A DNA stretch of 64,000 bases from Fibrobacteraceae bacterium (GCA_017631885.1 JAGBSH010000014.1:1-64000), one strand, 5' to 3'; shown: positions 7,536 to 17,717, counted from the first letter of the stretch. Program-made: numbers and translations. Notes: generated by a model from the letters alone, not told the origin.

Positions 7536-10319
7536 TTAAAATAACTTTTCAGCTTGTTTTCTAGCTTCTTCTAACGACAACATTTCCCGTTTTTTTACTT
7601 GCGATTCTAAATATGTTTTTCTTTGCTTTTCTTGATCTTCTTTAATTTGTTCTAAAAATTGTTCTCGTTTAGAAACATTCATCCAAGAATCTGCCACATA
7701 AACACTTTTACCAGCATCAGCTGCATAAACAACCGGAGCATTTGTTTCTGTTGCAATTTTAATCGCTGTATGGGCCGCAGAAGCCGCAGCACCTCCAATC
7801 AGAAGAGGCCCTTTAAATCCTGCTTTTCCAAGTTCTCTTGCCACAATAGCCATTTCATCTAAGCTTGGCGAAATAAGTCCCGAAAGCCCAACCATATCGG
7901 GATTTTCTTTAAGAACTGTTTCAACAATTTTTTCACATGGCACCATAACGCCTAAATCTATTACTTCATAATTATTACAACCCAGCACAACGGATACAAT
8001 ATTTTTACCAATGTCATGAACATCGCCTTTAACGGTAGCCAAAACTATTTTTCCAGATTTTGAAGAAGATGTCCCTTGCAAAGCATTAATATATGGCAAC
8101 AAAACAGCAACTGCTTTTTGCATTACACGAGCGCTTTTTACAACTTGTGGAAGGAATAACTTACCTTCGCCAAATAAACGCCCGACTTCATTCATTGCAT
8201 CCATCAAAGGACCTTCAATTAAAGCCATCGGACTTTCAAGTTGTTGCCTCAATTCTTCTATATCTTCTTGAATAAATTGTTCATAACCTTTTAAAAGAGA
8301 ATAAGCTACTCGTTCAACTACAGGTTTTTCTCTCCATTTTAAATTATCAACTGAATTATTACTTCCTGATTTTCTATCCTTAACTGATTCTGCGTAGTTC
8401 AATAATTTATCTGTTGCATTTACAAAACGATTAAAAATCAAATCCTCTATTAAAGTCCTTTCTTCTAAAGGAATTTCTTCATAAACAGGTAAAACACCAG
8501 CATTTACAATTCCAAAATCCATCCCTGCTTTTGCAGCATGATAAAGAAAACAAGAGTGCATACTTTCTCTAATTGCATTGTTCCCTTTAAAAGCAAAACT
8601 CAAATTACTTACACCACCAACAATATGAGCATATGGCAAATTTTCTTTTATAAATCGGCAAGTTTCAATATAATCTTTTGCATAAGATGCATGTTCTTCC
8701 ATTCCGGTGCCGATTGTCAATATATTAGGGTCAAATAAAATATCTTCTGGCGGAAATGAAATTTTTTCCACTAACAACTTATACATTCTTTCACAAACTT
8801 CTGTTTTTCGGGCATAAGTCGTCGCTTGACCTTTTTCATCAAATGCCATACAAACAACCGCAAAACCATGGCGTCTGATTTCTTTTGCTTTTAAAAGAAA
8901 GGCTTCTTCGCCTTCCTTTAAACTTATGGAGTTCACAATTCCCTTGCCTTGTACACAACGCATCCCAGCAAGTAAGACATCGAAGCTAGAACTATCAATC
9001 ATCAAAGGACAATGAGCTACTGTTGGTTCTGACATTAAAAGATTCAAAAAATGAACCATCGTTTGTATCGAATCAATTAAGCCATCATCTAAATTCACAT
9101 CTATTACTTGCGCTCCATTCTCTGCTTGAGCTATCCCAATAGCAACGGCTTCTGAAAAATTTCCTTCTCGAATAAGACGAGCAAATTTCAAAGACCCCGC
9201 AATATTCATACGTTCGCCAATATTTACAAACCGACTTTCTGGCGTAATTTCTAAAGCGTCCAAACCAGACAACAAAAGGTGGCGTTTTTTTTCTGGAATT
9301 TTTCTTGGAAGTTTTCCTTCACATGTTTTAGAAAATTCTTTAATAAATTCAGGTGTTGTACCACAGCACCCACCAACAATATTTACAAGGCCTTCTTCTG
9401 CAAATGACTCAATCCATTTTGCCATAATTTCAGGAGTTTCATCATAAGATCCAAATTGGTTTGGAAGTCCTGCATTAGGGTGCACGCTAATACGCAATGG
9501 TGCTTGCGCTATATCACGTAAATGTGGGAGCATATCTTTTGCTCCAAGAGCACAATTAAACCCTAAACTAAAAATTGGATAACTTGACAAACTATGGTAA
9601 AAGGCTTTTGCCGTTTGCCCTGCCAACAAACGTCCAGAAGCATCTGTAATTGTGCCAGAAACCATTATAGGAACAAGATAATTTCGAGATTCGAGTTCTT
9701 CTAAAATTCCATAAAGAGCGGCTTTTGCATTGAGCGTATCAAAGACTGTTTCAACCATTAAAATGTCTGCACCACCATCTAACAACGCTTTAGCTTGTTC
9801 TCTGTAAGCATCACTTAATTCTTGAAATGTTACTGCTCGAAACGAAGGGTCCAAAACATCAGGGCTCATACTTGCTGTTTTTGAGGTTGGCCCAATAGAG
9901 CCTGCCACAAAGCAACGTTTATAAGGCAACCCTTGCTGCGCTCTTGTTTCATTGAATTCCTGAATTGCTTTTTGAGCTAGGCATGCTCCCCTATATGCCA
10001 TTTCATGAGCAACACTTTCTAAACCATATTCTGCTTGTGCAATAGTTGTGGAACTAAAAGTATTTGTTTCTATAATGTCAGCTCCAGCTTCTAAATATTC
10101 TCTATGAATAGCAAGAACTGATTCTGGCTTTGTTAAACAAAGTACATCGTTATTACCTTTTAACTCAATAGAATGTTCTAAAAAACGTTCACCACGAAAA
10201 TCTTTTTCTAAAAGACCTTGTCGTTGAAGCATCGTTCCAAATGCTCCATCTAAAATTAAAATTCGCTTTGATGATTCTTTTAAAAGTTCTTCATAAGAAG
10301 TTGATAAAGGTAATGACAT
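7536..10319 (-). CDS. metH: Cobalamin-dependent methionine synthase without activation domain
   Basis: Transfers the methyl group of 5-methyltetrahydrofolate to homocysteine through cobalamin. Domains in order: homocysteine/zinc domain (about 1-330, with GFNCALG and the GGCCGT zinc cysteines), pterin-binding barrel (about 350-620, FVNIGERMN and IDVNLDDG), B12 cap domain (about 660-750) and B12 Rossmann domain (about 756-890) with DVHDIG, in which the histidine near residue 768 ligates cobalt. At 927 residues it is about 300 shorter than E. coli MetH. The protein stops at [13 protein letters not shown], just where the AdoMet-binding reactivation domain would begin. AAAGGA six bases before the ATG supports the start. 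The gene is flanked by tRNA genes on the other strand, and no reactivation partner is nearby. No B12 or SAM riboswitch was recognised upstream. Confidence 0.95.
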   Translation of the reverse strand: MSLPLSTSYEELLKESSKRILILDGAFGTMLQRQGLLEKDFRGERFLEHSIELKGNNDVLCLTKPESVLAIHREYLEAGADIIETNTFSSTTIAQAEYGLESVAHEMAYRGACLAQKAIQEFNETRAQQGLPYKRCFVAGSIGPTSKTASMSPDVLDPSFRAVTFQELSDAYREQAKALLDGGADILMVETVFDTLNAKAALYGILEELESRNYLVPIMVSGTITDASGRLLAGQTAKAFYHSLSSYPIFSLGFNCALGAKDMLPHLRDIAQAPLRISVHPNAGLPNQFGSYDETPEIMAKWIESFAEEGLVNIVGGCCGTTPEFIKEFSKTCEGKLPRKIPEKKRHLLLSGLDALEITPESRFVNIGERMNIAGSLKFARLIREGNFSEAVAIGIAQAENGAQVIDVNLDDGLIDSIQTMVHFLNLLMSEPTVAHCPLMIDSSSFDVLLAGMRCVQGKGIVNSISLKEGEEAFLLKAKEIRRHGFAVVCMAFDEKGQATTYARKTEVCERMYKLLVEKISFPPEDILFDPNILTIGTGMEEHASYAKDYIETCRFIKENLPYAHIVGGVSNLSFAFKGNNAIRESMHSCFLYHAAKAGMDFGIVNAGVLPVYEEIPLEERTLIEDLIFNRFVNATDKLLNYAESVKDRKSGSNNSVDNLKWREKPVVERVAYSLLKGYEQFIQEDIEELRQQLESPMALIEGPLMDAMNEVGRLFGEGKLFLPQVVKSARVMQKAVAVLLPYINALQGTSSSKSGKIVLATVKGDVHDIGKNIVSVVLGCNNYEVIDLGVMVPCEKIVETVLKENPDMVGLSGLISPSLDEMAIVARELGKAGFKGPLLIGGAAASAAHTAIKIATETNAPVVYAADAGKSVYVADSWMNVSKREQFLEQIKEDQEKQRKTYLESQVKKREMLSLEEARKQAEKLF

Positions 10320-10466
10320 AAAAATCCTTTAAAATCTAACGTCTATACGTCGCAATTATAGAAATCTTTTAACTTTTCTTGGCGAGCCTTTTTAATACAA
10401 AAAGGGTTCACTACTTTTCACACTCTTTTCATTCTAAAGATTTGCTATATTTTCGCTGAAAATTTT

Positions 10467-10538
10467 GCCCGTGTATCACAATGGATAGTGTCCGCCCCTC
10501 CGAAGGGCGTTATTCCGGTTCGATTCCGGACATGGGTA
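10467..10538 (+). tRNA. tRNA-Arg (anticodon CCG)
   Basis: Acceptor stem GCCCGTG / CATGGGT (with G-U pairs), D arm with ATGGATAGTG, anticodon stem CGCCC / GGGCG around the loop CTCCGAA with anticodon CCG, and T arm CCGGTTCGATTCCGG. The discriminator is A and CCA is not encoded. A -10-like TATATT lies at 10446-10451. Confidence 0.96.
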
Positions 10539-10540
10539 TA

Positions 10541-10568
10541 AATCCGCTGGCTATGCCAGCGGATTTTC
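10541..10568 (+). terminator. Terminator after tRNA-Arg
   Basis: An 11-bp perfect stem AATCCGCTGGC / GCCAGCGGATT with loop TAT, followed by a short, interrupted T-rich run (TTC TATT). It starts three bases after the tRNA. Confidence 0.75.
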
Positions 10569-10600
10569 TATTATAAAGCAAACATTTGTATATTTTGATT

Positions 10601-11485
10601 ATGGAATATGTCACTTATAAAACCTTCCTTAAACAAGTTTTTCCGCAATTTGAAAAAGTCAGAAAACTTCCTCTACATGGCGGAATGACTTGCCCAAATT
10701 TAGATGGAACAAAGGGTTTTTCTGGTTGTTCTTATTGTAACAATAAGTCATTCAGTCCTGTTTGGAATAAAGCTCGCATTTCTGTTGCAACGCAACTTTC
10801 TGAACTCATTCCGCCCTTGAAAAAAAAATACCCAAATGCTGGCATATTAGCTTATTTCCAACCTTATACCAACACTTACGCTCCAAGTACACAATTAAAA
10901 GAAATATACGCTCCAGCTTTTTTACATGACGACATTGCAGGAATTTCTATAGGCACAAGACCAGATTGTTTACCACCCGATACAATAGAGCTTCTTGCTG
11001 AAATGAACACACGAAAGCCAATTATTGTAGAAGTCGGTTTACAGACAGCAAACGATAAAACACTCAACAATATAAATCGCAGACATTCTTTTTCTGAATT
11101 CCAAAATGCTGTAATAAGACTTCAAGAAGCTGGTCTTATAGTAACAACTCATTTAATTCTTGGCCTTCCTGGTGAAACCATGGACGATTTCCGTAACACC
11201 GCAAAAGCTGTCAGAGAGCTAGGGATAAAGGCAGCTAAGCTCCATCCATTACATATTGTTTGCGGAACCCGTATGGCAGAAGAATACGCCAACAAAGAAT
11301 TTGAATTACTTACTTTTGAAGAATACTGTGAAGCCGCAGCTACCGTTATCAAAGAATTTGGGCAAGATGTATGTGTTGAACGCTTTAGTGGCGAATCACC
11401 CGACGAAATGCTTATTGCTCCTAATTGGTGTGGTGATAGAGAACGCATTGTCTCAGAAGTCAACCGCTTGCTTAAAGAGTTTTAA
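10601..11485 (+). CDS. Radical SAM protein of the YhcC (TIGR01212) type
   Basis: A 294-residue radical SAM protein. The N-terminal TCPNLDGTKGFSGCSYCNN carries the iron-sulfur cysteines in the spaced arrangement typical of YhcC-like proteins. It continues with the family-typical YFQPYTNTYAP, GTRPDCLPP, VEVGLQTANDKTLNNINRRH and THLILGLPGET. The C-terminal part has the LKLHPLH-type segment (AAKLHPLHIVCGT). The function of YhcC is not established; the fold resembles tRNA-modifying and coproporphyrinogen-type radical SAM enzymes. The ATG at 10601 is preferred to an in-frame TTG at 10586, since the family N-terminus aligns from the ATG. No strong Shine-Dalgarno is seen. It is downstream of the tRNA-Arg terminator and converges on ftsZ. 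Confidence 0.85.
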   Translation: MEYVTYKTFLKQVFPQFEKVRKLPLHGGMTCPNLDGTKGFSGCSYCNNKSFSPVWNKARISVATQLSELIPPLKKKYPNAGILAYFQPYTNTYAPSTQLKEIYAPAFLHDDIAGISIGTRPDCLPPDTIELLAEMNTRKPIIVEVGLQTANDKTLNNINRRHSFSEFQNAVIRLQEAGLIVTTHLILGLPGETMDDFRNTAKAVRELGIKAAKLHPLHIVCGTRMAEEYANKEFELLTFEEYCEAAATVIKEFGQDVCVERFSGESPDEMLIAPNWCGDRERIVSEVNRLLKEF

Positions 11486-11492
11486 ATAAAAC

Positions 11493-11536
11493 AAAAAAGG
11501 GAGGAGCACCGTGGCAGGGAGACCTCGGCACTCCTC
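11493..11536 (-). terminator. Terminator of the dcw cluster (after ftsZ)
   Basis: Read on the minus strand, GAGGAG-TG-CCG pairs with CGG-TG-CTCCTC around a 14-base loop, and the stem is followed by CC and six T residues. It lies 55 bases beyond the ftsZ stop codon. The reverse orientation lacks a T run, so it serves ftsZ, not the YhcC gene. Confidence 0.75.
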
Positions 11537-11547
11537 GTGTGTTGTGT

Positions 11548-11565
11548 GCACTTCTTTTGAAGTGC
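11548..11565 (-). other. Perfect hairpin between ftsZ and its terminator
   Basis: GCACTTC / GAAGTGC form a perfect 7-bp stem with a four-base loop. It lies in the ftsZ 3' untranslated region, beside a CA/GT-rich run (11566-11580) and just before the terminator. It could stabilise the 3' end of the mRNA. Confidence 0.6.
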
Positions 11566-11590
11566 GTGGTGTGTGTGTGTGATTAACTAA

Positions 11591-13081
11591 CTAAAAAACA
11601 TGCTCGTTTAGAAACTCACTACGATTTTCTGGCAAAGCATCAAAATCAAAATTACTTGGCCAATCAGAAGCTTCAACTGCGACCATTTCATTTTTATCTT
11701 CTGGAATTGGAGCAAAAGAAGTTGGAGATTCAAAGTCCATTGCTGATGATGCAAATGTTGGATTTTTTGCTGTTATAAATTCCGAACTTCTTAACACTTC
11801 TTCAGGAGTTTCTGTTGCTCGCACATCAAGATTGAAATTTTGGAATCCAGTCGGAGAATTAGTCGACACAGGAGCAGATTCTCTTTCAACAACCTTTTCT
11901 GAGAACACTACTTCTTCTCTAGAAACTACCGGAGTAGCCTCTACTGCTTTGATTTTTTGAGATTCTCTCATAAGCCCAGTAAAACTCGTTGTATCTCTTC
12001 CGATAGATTGTTCACGAGTTTTCTGCGGTTCTCTAACTTCTTCCAAAGAAACTCTTTCTTCTACAACAACTGGAGCAGAATATTCTTTAGCGCCATGGAA
12101 ACCAGTAGCAATAATCGTTATTGTTACCTTTTCTCCAAGTTCTTTTTTGATGCAATCACCAAAAATAATTTCTGGCTCTTGTTCATAGCCAATAGCTTCA
12201 TAAATGTAATTCATTGCCATTCTTAATTCATTCATAGTAAAGTTTTCACTATGACAAATATTGACAAGAACACCCTTTGCTCCTTTTACTTCCAAGTCGC
12301 CAAGCAATGGACATTTAACTGCTTTTTCAGCAGCTAAAAGAGCTCTATCTTCACCTTCACCAACACCAGTTCCCATAATAGCATCACCGCCATTTTCTAC
12401 GATGGTTTTGATATCACGGAAGTCGATATTAATATCTCCTGGTTCTCTAATGATATTGCAAACACTGCGAACGGCATTGCCTAAAATTTCATCAGCTGCT
12501 AAATAAGCTTGTTTAGTAGTGGTGTTATTATCAATAATGCTGAAAATGTTCGTATTTTCAATAGTAATAATAGAATCCACTTTATCTTTTAATGTAATAA
12601 GGCCATTTTTAGCATTACGCATACGAACAGGACCTTCAAAATCAAACGGAAGAGAAACAACAGCAACCGTAAGGATTCCAAGTTCTCTAGCTAATTCTGC
12701 AATCACAGGCGCTGCCCCTGTTCCTGTTCCGCCGCCCATACCAGCTGCAATAAAAATCATATCCGCACCATCTAATGCTTCCTTGATTTTTTCTCTTTCT
12801 TCAAGAGCTGATTGACGACCAATTTCTGGACGTGCTCCGGCGCCTAAATTTTTCGTTGTTTCTTTGCCAATAGGAATTTTTATATCGGCAAGAGAATTTT
12901 CTAATGCAAGAGCATCTGTATTAATGCCAATGAATTCTACATCAGAAATTTCCATTTCCTTCATGCGATTCAAGGCATTTCCACCAGCGCCGCCGACACC
13001 GACAACTTTGAGTTTTGCATTCTTGGAGAAATTTTCATCCAAAATGAAATGCATTTTTTCTTCGTTCATTAAATCACTCAT
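11591..13081 (-). CDS. ftsZ: Cell division GTPase FtsZ
   Basis: Tubulin-like GTPase that forms the division ring. The nucleotide-binding GGGTGTG is at 116-122 and is followed by AAPVIAEL. The N-terminal [15 protein letters not shown] and the NTDALAL segment are standard, and the T7 loop lies near [14 protein letters not shown]. The globular domain ends near residue 320. A roughly 160-residue acidic, Ser/Thr/Pro-rich linker follows. The C-terminus reads [19 protein letters not shown], which does not match the common IPAFLRR-type peptide bound by FtsA and ZipA. GGGAGA upstream of the ATG supports the start. It is the last gene of the dcw cluster, 24 bases after ftsA. Confidence 0.98.
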   Translation of the reverse strand: MSDLMNEEKMHFILDENFSKNAKLKVVGVGGAGGNALNRMKEMEISDVEFIGINTDALALENSLADIKIPIGKETTKNLGAGARPEIGRQSALEEREKIKEALDGADMIFIAAGMGGGTGTGAAPVIAELARELGILTVAVVSLPFDFEGPVRMRNAKNGLITLKDKVDSIITIENTNIFSIIDNNTTTKQAYLAADEILGNAVRSVCNIIREPGDINIDFRDIKTIVENGGDAIMGTGVGEGEDRALLAAEKAVKCPLLGDLEVKGAKGVLVNICHSENFTMNELRMAMNYIYEAIGYEQEPEIIFGDCIKKELGEKVTITIIATGFHGAKEYSAPVVVEERVSLEEVREPQKTREQSIGRDTTSFTGLMRESQKIKAVEATPVVSREEVVFSEKVVERESAPVSTNSPTGFQNFNLDVRATETPEEVLRSSEFITAKNPTFASSAMDFESPTSFAPIPEDKNEMVAVEASDWPSNFDFDALPENRSEFLNEHVF

Positions 13082-13105
13082 AATATTCTCCCTGTTTGAG
13101 TGTGA

Positions 13106-14419
13106 TTAGTTAATTGTAAACATGCTTTTGAAAAAATCCATAATCCGTTGTCCCCAACTTTTCATAGCAACAATTGGTTGTTTCCGTGTGGATTTGGAAT
13201 TTTGCATACGTTCTCTTGCTCCATATTCCAACAAGCCCATGCAAACAGCTAAAGAAGGTTTAGCAACCGCATTACCCCAACCAGCTTTTGATTCTGGCTT
13301 AGCACAACGCACAGAAATATGAATTTTAGAAGGATTATTCGGTTCTTTATTATCTTCTAAATACTTTGTCATGACAATTTCTGCCAATTTATCAATGCCA
13401 TCTATAGAAGCGCAACCACCTGTCAAAACAATACCACCACTGATTTTATCTAATAACTGGAATTGTTTTAAACGAGCCGCATAAGCTTGGAATATTTGAG
13501 CAAAACGATTTTGCATTACTTCAGCTAATTGCTTTTTCGAGCAAAGTGTTTCTCCTAAACTCCCCACAGCCTGCACTTTAAATTCAGCATCTTGAATTAA
13601 ATTAGTCATTCGGCAAGTGCCTTCTTCTATTTTAATTTTTTCTGCTTGTGACATCGCTATCGGGCATTTAAAACTGCGAGTAATATCATTGGTTACATTT
13701 GTTCCACCACATGCTAAAACAGCTGTATGCCAAATAGGTGATTGCGATACAAATTTATTTTTCCCTTTAAACACAGCCATTTCAGAATATTGTGCACCAA
13801 TATCAAGAACAGCAACGCCTAATTCCACTTCTTCTGGTGTTAAAACAGATAACCCAGCGGCATAAGGTTCTAATACAAAGCCTTCTAATGTAAGATTTGC
13901 CTGTTCAATACATTTACGACGATTATCCAAAACATTACGAGGCATAAGAACAATATTGACAACGGCTGTCAAACGATTACAACTCATACCAAGAGGATTA
14001 TTGTATTCTTCTGGATTATCATCTAATTTAAAATGGACGCGGAATGTATGGATAATTTCATCAGATGGTGAAGATATAACGCTAGCACTTCTTACAGCAT
14101 TTTCAATATCAGTTTGTCTAACTTCTCCTGTTTCAACAATTGTCTGCCCAGTACAAGAAACGACTCGTACTGTAGTTGTAGAGACTCCGACAAAAACATT
14201 ATCTACATCTATGCCAGAAACTTTTTCCAAATCATTCACAACCTTTTTCAAGGTTTCAACAGTCGTTTGCAAGTCTGAAGCGACTCCTATTTCTAATGCC
14301 TCTTCACAATTACAAATCACTTTAATGTTACCGGATTCTTCAACTTCTCCGATAATAGCACTAATCTTTGAGGCACCAATATCAATGCCAACAATTGGGT
14401 TTTCTACTAACTTATCCAT
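13106..14419 (-). CDS. ftsA: Cell division protein FtsA
   Basis: Actin-like ATPase that ties FtsZ filaments to the inner membrane. The phosphate-1 motif is VGIDIGASKISAIIG near the N-terminus, the phosphate-2 motif is VAVLDIGAQYSEMAVF, and the adenosine motif is GIVLTGGCASI. The C-terminal helix WGQRIMDFFKSMF is a clear amphipathic membrane-targeting sequence. Of the possible starts, the ATG at 14419 is chosen, since GAGGAG lies seven bases before it and it begins MDKLVENP just ahead of the first motif. An ATG 36 bases further up would lie deep within ftsQ. The chosen start overlaps the end of ftsQ by eight bases. Confidence 0.96.
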   Translation of the reverse strand: MDKLVENPIVGIDIGASKISAIIGEVEESGNIKVICNCEEALEIGVASDLQTTVETLKKVVNDLEKVSGIDVDNVFVGVSTTTVRVVSCTGQTIVETGEVRQTDIENAVRSASVISSPSDEIIHTFRVHFKLDDNPEEYNNPLGMSCNRLTAVVNIVLMPRNVLDNRRKCIEQANLTLEGFVLEPYAAGLSVLTPEEVELGVAVLDIGAQYSEMAVFKGKNKFVSQSPIWHTAVLACGGTNVTNDITRSFKCPIAMSQAEKIKIEEGTCRMTNLIQDAEFKVQAVGSLGETLCSKKQLAEVMQNRFAQIFQAYAARLKQFQLLDKISGGIVLTGGCASIDGIDKLAEIVMTKYLEDNKEPNNPSKIHISVRCAKPESKAGWGNAVAKPSLAVCMGLLEYGARERMQNSKSTRKQPIVAMKSWGQRIMDFFKSMFTIN

Positions 14420-15254
14420 TTTTTCTCCTCTTTTCCATCTTTTTGACAAAAGCAAATCCGGGGAATCGCATGTCCAACAGATTTGTTTCTGAAAGTTCTA
14501 CTGTGAAGTTATCTACCATTTGGCGGTAATCCATGAAAGTTCTTGAATTCCAGACAGAGTCTTGACTAAACAAAGTTTTAAAAGGCACATTATTAAAAAA
14601 TACTTCTATCCCTTTTTCTTCTGCAGAATATGAAATTTGCGAAACCTTTTCAAACAATGATTTATCGTTTTCTAACAAAATTTTCAAGAAAGCTCCGCAA
14701 AGCAAACGTTCTTCTTTTTTAGTAGCAAGCAAAACAGGCAAACGATAAGCCGTTTTCATTGACAATGGCAAAACCTTACCTTTTTCAGAATACACCACCC
14801 AACGCCCTGCCTCATAAGCGCTCATTAATGGTATTGATTCTTTAACTTCTAGAATAATTTTTGATGGAAATTTCTTTTGCACATGAACTTCTGAAATCCA
14901 ATTTTCTTGCATAAGAATATTTCTGATAGAATCTTCAAACAAAGAATCCATAGCCTTTCCAGAATCTAATGCCGCCAAAGAAATCAAATCTTCTTTTGTC
15001 AACATTTTATTTCCAGAAACTTCAACATTCTTTAAAATGTTTCCTTGAAGTGGATTCATTTCAAAAATATTTTTTTCTCCTTGTTGGAATCCATAGACAA
15101 AACCAGCAACGGCAACAACAATAAAAACACCACTATGCCAGAACCATCCTAATAAATGGCCTGCTTTATGCATAGCAGTAGCACGGCGTTGCTTCTTTTT
15201 CTGCATCGCATTATAGCCGTGACGCTTGCTGCCAAAAACTGCTTTTTTTGCCAT
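14412..15254 (-). CDS. ftsQ: Cell division protein FtsQ
   Basis: Bitopic divisome protein of 280 residues. A basic cytoplasmic tail (about 1-33) is followed by one membrane segment (about 38-53, SGVFIVVAVAGFVYGF). The periplasmic POTRA domain begins at NILKNVEVSGNKMLTKEDL, and the FtsQ beta domain (VHVQKKFPSKIILEVKE onwards) follows. It recruits FtsL and later proteins to the septum. It shares its first base with the murC stop region and overlaps ftsA by eight bases, as is common in this cluster. Sequence conservation is low outside the POTRA domain, but position and topology make the call firm. Confidence 0.92.
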   Translation of the reverse strand: MAKKAVFGSKRHGYNAMQKKKQRRATAMHKAGHLLGWFWHSGVFIVVAVAGFVYGFQQGEKNIFEMNPLQGNILKNVEVSGNKMLTKEDLISLAALDSGKAMDSLFEDSIRNILMQENWISEVHVQKKFPSKIILEVKESIPLMSAYEAGRWVVYSEKGKVLPLSMKTAYRLPVLLATKKEERLLCGAFLKILLENDKSLFEKVSQISYSAEEKGIEVFFNNVPFKTLFSQDSVWNSRTFMDYRQMVDNFTVELSETNLLDMRFPGFAFVKKMEKRRKNG

Positions 15255-16639
15255 TAAAAATCATTCTCCAAAAGTTGACGGCCTAATTGAGTAATGTTAC
15301 CAGCACCCATTAAAACCACTAAGTCTTTTTCTGAAAGAGTCCCTGAAAGCGTTGACAAAACATTTTCTTTTTCGCCAACAAATCGTGCATCACGATGTCC
15401 GCGTTCTTGAGCACTTTTTGAAATCAATTCTCCTGTAACACCTTCAATAGGAAGTTCTCTAGCCGGATAAATATCACACACTAAAAGTTCATCACAATTA
15501 GAGAATACACTACCAAATGTTTCGTAATGATCTCTTGTACGACTAAATAGATGCGGTTGGAAAGCAACAATCAAACGTTTATCAGGGAATGTATCTCTAA
15601 AGCCTTGTAATGTAGCGGCTACTTCTGTTGGATGGTGAGCGTAATCATCATAGACAAAAGCCCCTGATTTCGTTTTTCCTAAATATTCAAAACGACGTTT
15701 TACCCCTTCAAAAGAAGCCACTGCTTTCCGAATAATTTCTATAGGAATATTTTCTTCATTCGTTAAAGCAATAGCGGCTGTAGCATTCAAAACATTATGT
15801 GTTCCAGGAATTTTCAATGTGAATTTTCCAAGAGAAACCCCATCGTTCAAAACTTCAAAACAAGGAAGGCCACTATCAAAATTCAAATTTTCGATTCTGT
15901 ATTTTGCCTGGCGATTAAAACCATAGGTAACAACAGGTTTACGCAAACGAGAAAGAACTGATTGCACATTCGCATCATCTAAGCAAACAATAATTTGTCC
16001 ATAAAAAGGCACTTTATTACTAAACTCAACAAAAGCCTCTTTTATTTCTTGCAAATTTGCATAAGTATCTAAATGATCTTCATCTATATTTGTGATAATT
16101 GCAGAACTTGGCATCATTGAAAGAAAACTTCTATCAAATTCATCGCTTTCTGCTACTAAATAATTACCGCGTCCTACTTTTGCACCACTCCCCTTTCCTT
16201 TAACAATTCCACCAACAATAATTGTCGGATCCACTTCTGCTGTTTCTAAAATACAACCCACCAAAGATGTCGTTGTAGTTTTCCCATGAGTTCCAGCAAT
16301 GGCCAATGTATATTTTAAGCGCATTAATTCGCCAAGCATTTCCGCTCTACGAATAATCGGAATACGACGATTCTGAGCTTCTTGAATTTCAGGATTATCT
16401 TTTTGAATCGCTGAAGAATAAACTAACAAATCAGCATTTCCGATATTTTCACCTTTATGTTCAGGAAAAATTTGTATTCCTAAAGATTTTAAATACTGAA
16501 TAACTGGGCCGTTTCCTGTATCAGAGCCACTAATTTTAAAACCATTTTCATGCAAAACTTCTGCAATGCCAGACATGCCAGCACCACCAATGCCCACAAA
16601 ATAAAGATGTTGGATTCGATTATTACGCATTCTTTGCAT
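15254..16639 (-). CDS. murC: UDP-N-acetylmuramate--L-alanine ligase MurC
   Basis: Adds L-alanine to UDP-MurNAc, the first peptide step of peptidoglycan synthesis. The protein is 461 residues. The N-terminal UDP-binding Rossmann region reads HLYFVGIGGAGMSGIAEVL. The ATP-binding loop is AGTHGKTTTTSLVG (about 115-128). The central domain has ESDEFDRSF and ITNIDEDHLD, and the C-terminal domain has DDYAHHPTEV and AFQPHLFSRT, all typical of MurC. The first 17 bases overlap murG. A later in-frame ATG nine bases downstream (MRNNR) is an equally possible start. Confidence 0.97.
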   Translation of the reverse strand: MQRMRNNRIQHLYFVGIGGAGMSGIAEVLHENGFKISGSDTGNGPVIQYLKSLGIQIFPEHKGENIGNADLLVYSSAIQKDNPEIQEAQNRRIPIIRRAEMLGELMRLKYTLAIAGTHGKTTTTSLVGCILETAEVDPTIIVGGIVKGKGSGAKVGRGNYLVAESDEFDRSFLSMMPSSAIITNIDEDHLDTYANLQEIKEAFVEFSNKVPFYGQIIVCLDDANVQSVLSRLRKPVVTYGFNRQAKYRIENLNFDSGLPCFEVLNDGVSLGKFTLKIPGTHNVLNATAAIALTNEENIPIEIIRKAVASFEGVKRRFEYLGKTKSGAFVYDDYAHHPTEVAATLQGFRDTFPDKRLIVAFQPHLFSRTRDHYETFGSVFSNCDELLVCDIYPARELPIEGVTGELISKSAQERGHRDARFVGEKENVLSTLSGTLSEKDLVVLMGAGNITQLGRQLLENDF

Positions 16640-17717
16640 AATATTTCTCCATTTTTAAAATAGCCTTAGCAATTCGGTCAGCGGCATCAGGCATTCCAAG
16701 ATTTTTTGCTTGTTCAGCCATTTGTCCACGTTTTGTATCATTATTTAACAAGTCACTAATTTTAGCCCACAATTGGTTTGGTTCATCATCTAATTCAACC
16801 AAAGCGGCTCCTGCTTTTTCAACAACCCGAGCATTTTTTTCTTGATGATTTGCTGTTGCATGAGGAAAAGGAAGTAAAACAGAAGGTTTACCAAATGCAA
16901 GAATTTCAGCCAACGCAGAAGCTCCAGCACGGCTGACAATCAAATCAGCATATTGGAAATAAGCATAAACATTATTAACAAAACCTACAATAGAAACATT
17001 TGGCAAATTCCCTAAACGTTCTTGGAAACTTTCTACATGTTTAGAGCCTACTTGCCATACAACAGAAAGTGATGTATCTGCAACAATTTCTTTAATAGAT
17101 TCCTCTATTTTTCGATTTATGCCTAACGCGCCTTGAGAACCGCCTGTTATAAACACACACTTTTTCCCTTCGGGAAATTCTTTAGGGCGTTCTAATGTAC
17201 TTGCTTCGGGTAAAGCACGTACAGGATTGCCATAAATTTCCGTTTTTCCCTCCGGGAAAAAAGATGCTGCCTCAGAAGAGGTTACAAATATTTTTTTAGC
17301 ATACCTTGCACCTACTTTATTTGCAAGGCCAGCCACGGCATTTTGTTCTTGTAAATAAACTGGTATTCCAAATGACCCCGCTGCATAAACGATTGGCAAA
17401 GAGACATAGCCTCCTGTTGCAACAATGACATCTGGGGCAACGCGTTTCAAAACCGCTTTAGCTGTCACTAATGACTTACTTAATTTAAATGGCAATGCCA
17501 AGTTATTAAGGAAAGAGCCACGGTGTAAAGGTTCTGCCGTAATGTACTCGTAAGCCCAAGAAGAAGCCAGAAGGCGCTCTTCCATAGAATCTTTTCTACC
17601 AGCAAATACAATTTGCGTTATGCCTTCTTTTTTAAGACTTTCAGCGATAGCAACTGCCGGGAAAATATGGCCGCCAGTACCACCACATACGAACAAGAAT
17701 TTTTTCTCTTTAGCCAC
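16623..17717 (-). CDS. murG: Lipid II synthase MurG (N-acetylglucosaminyltransferase)
   Basis: GT-B enzyme that adds GlcNAc to lipid I at the cytoplasmic face. The N-terminal loop is CGGTGGHIFPAVAIAESL. The C-terminal nucleotide-binding region has SRAGASALAEILAFGKPSVLLPFP and HQEKNARVVEKAGA, as in other MurG proteins. The GTG at 17717 is chosen as start, because GAGG lies seven bases before it and the protein then begins MAKEKKFLFVCGGTGG. It overlaps the end of ftsW by eight bases. An upstream ATG at 17753 would add 12 residues, would overlap ftsW by 44 bases and has no such binding site. Confidence 0.95.
   Translation of the reverse strand: MAKEKKFLFVCGGTGGHIFPAVAIAESLKKEGITQIVFAGRKDSMEERLLASSWAYEYITAEPLHRGSFLNNLALPFKLSKSLVTAKAVLKRVAPDVIVATGGYVSLPIVYAAGSFGIPVYLQEQNAVAGLANKVGARYAKKIFVTSSEAASFFPEGKTEIYGNPVRALPEASTLERPKEFPEGKKCVFITGGSQGALGINRKIEESIKEIVADTSLSVVWQVGSKHVESFQERLGNLPNVSIVGFVNNVYAYFQYADLIVSRAGASALAEILAFGKPSVLLPFPHATANHQEKNARVVEKAGAALVELDDEPNQLWAKISDLLNNDTKRGQMAEQAKNLGMPDAADRIAKAILKMEKYYAKNA

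Noticed and set aside
10320-10466. Cobalamin or SAM riboswitch upstream of metH
   Set aside because: No B12-box-like GCCACTG sequence or SAM-I/SAM-II core was found in the 147 bases between the metH start and tRNA-Arg.
11566-11580. GT microsatellite as a phase-variation tract
   Set aside because: It is short, interrupted, and lies in a 3' untranslated region, where length changes would not switch a reading frame.
12261-12815. Open plus-strand frames inside ftsZ
   Set aside because: No ribosome binding site, no family motif, and the minus-strand ftsZ frame is beyond doubt.
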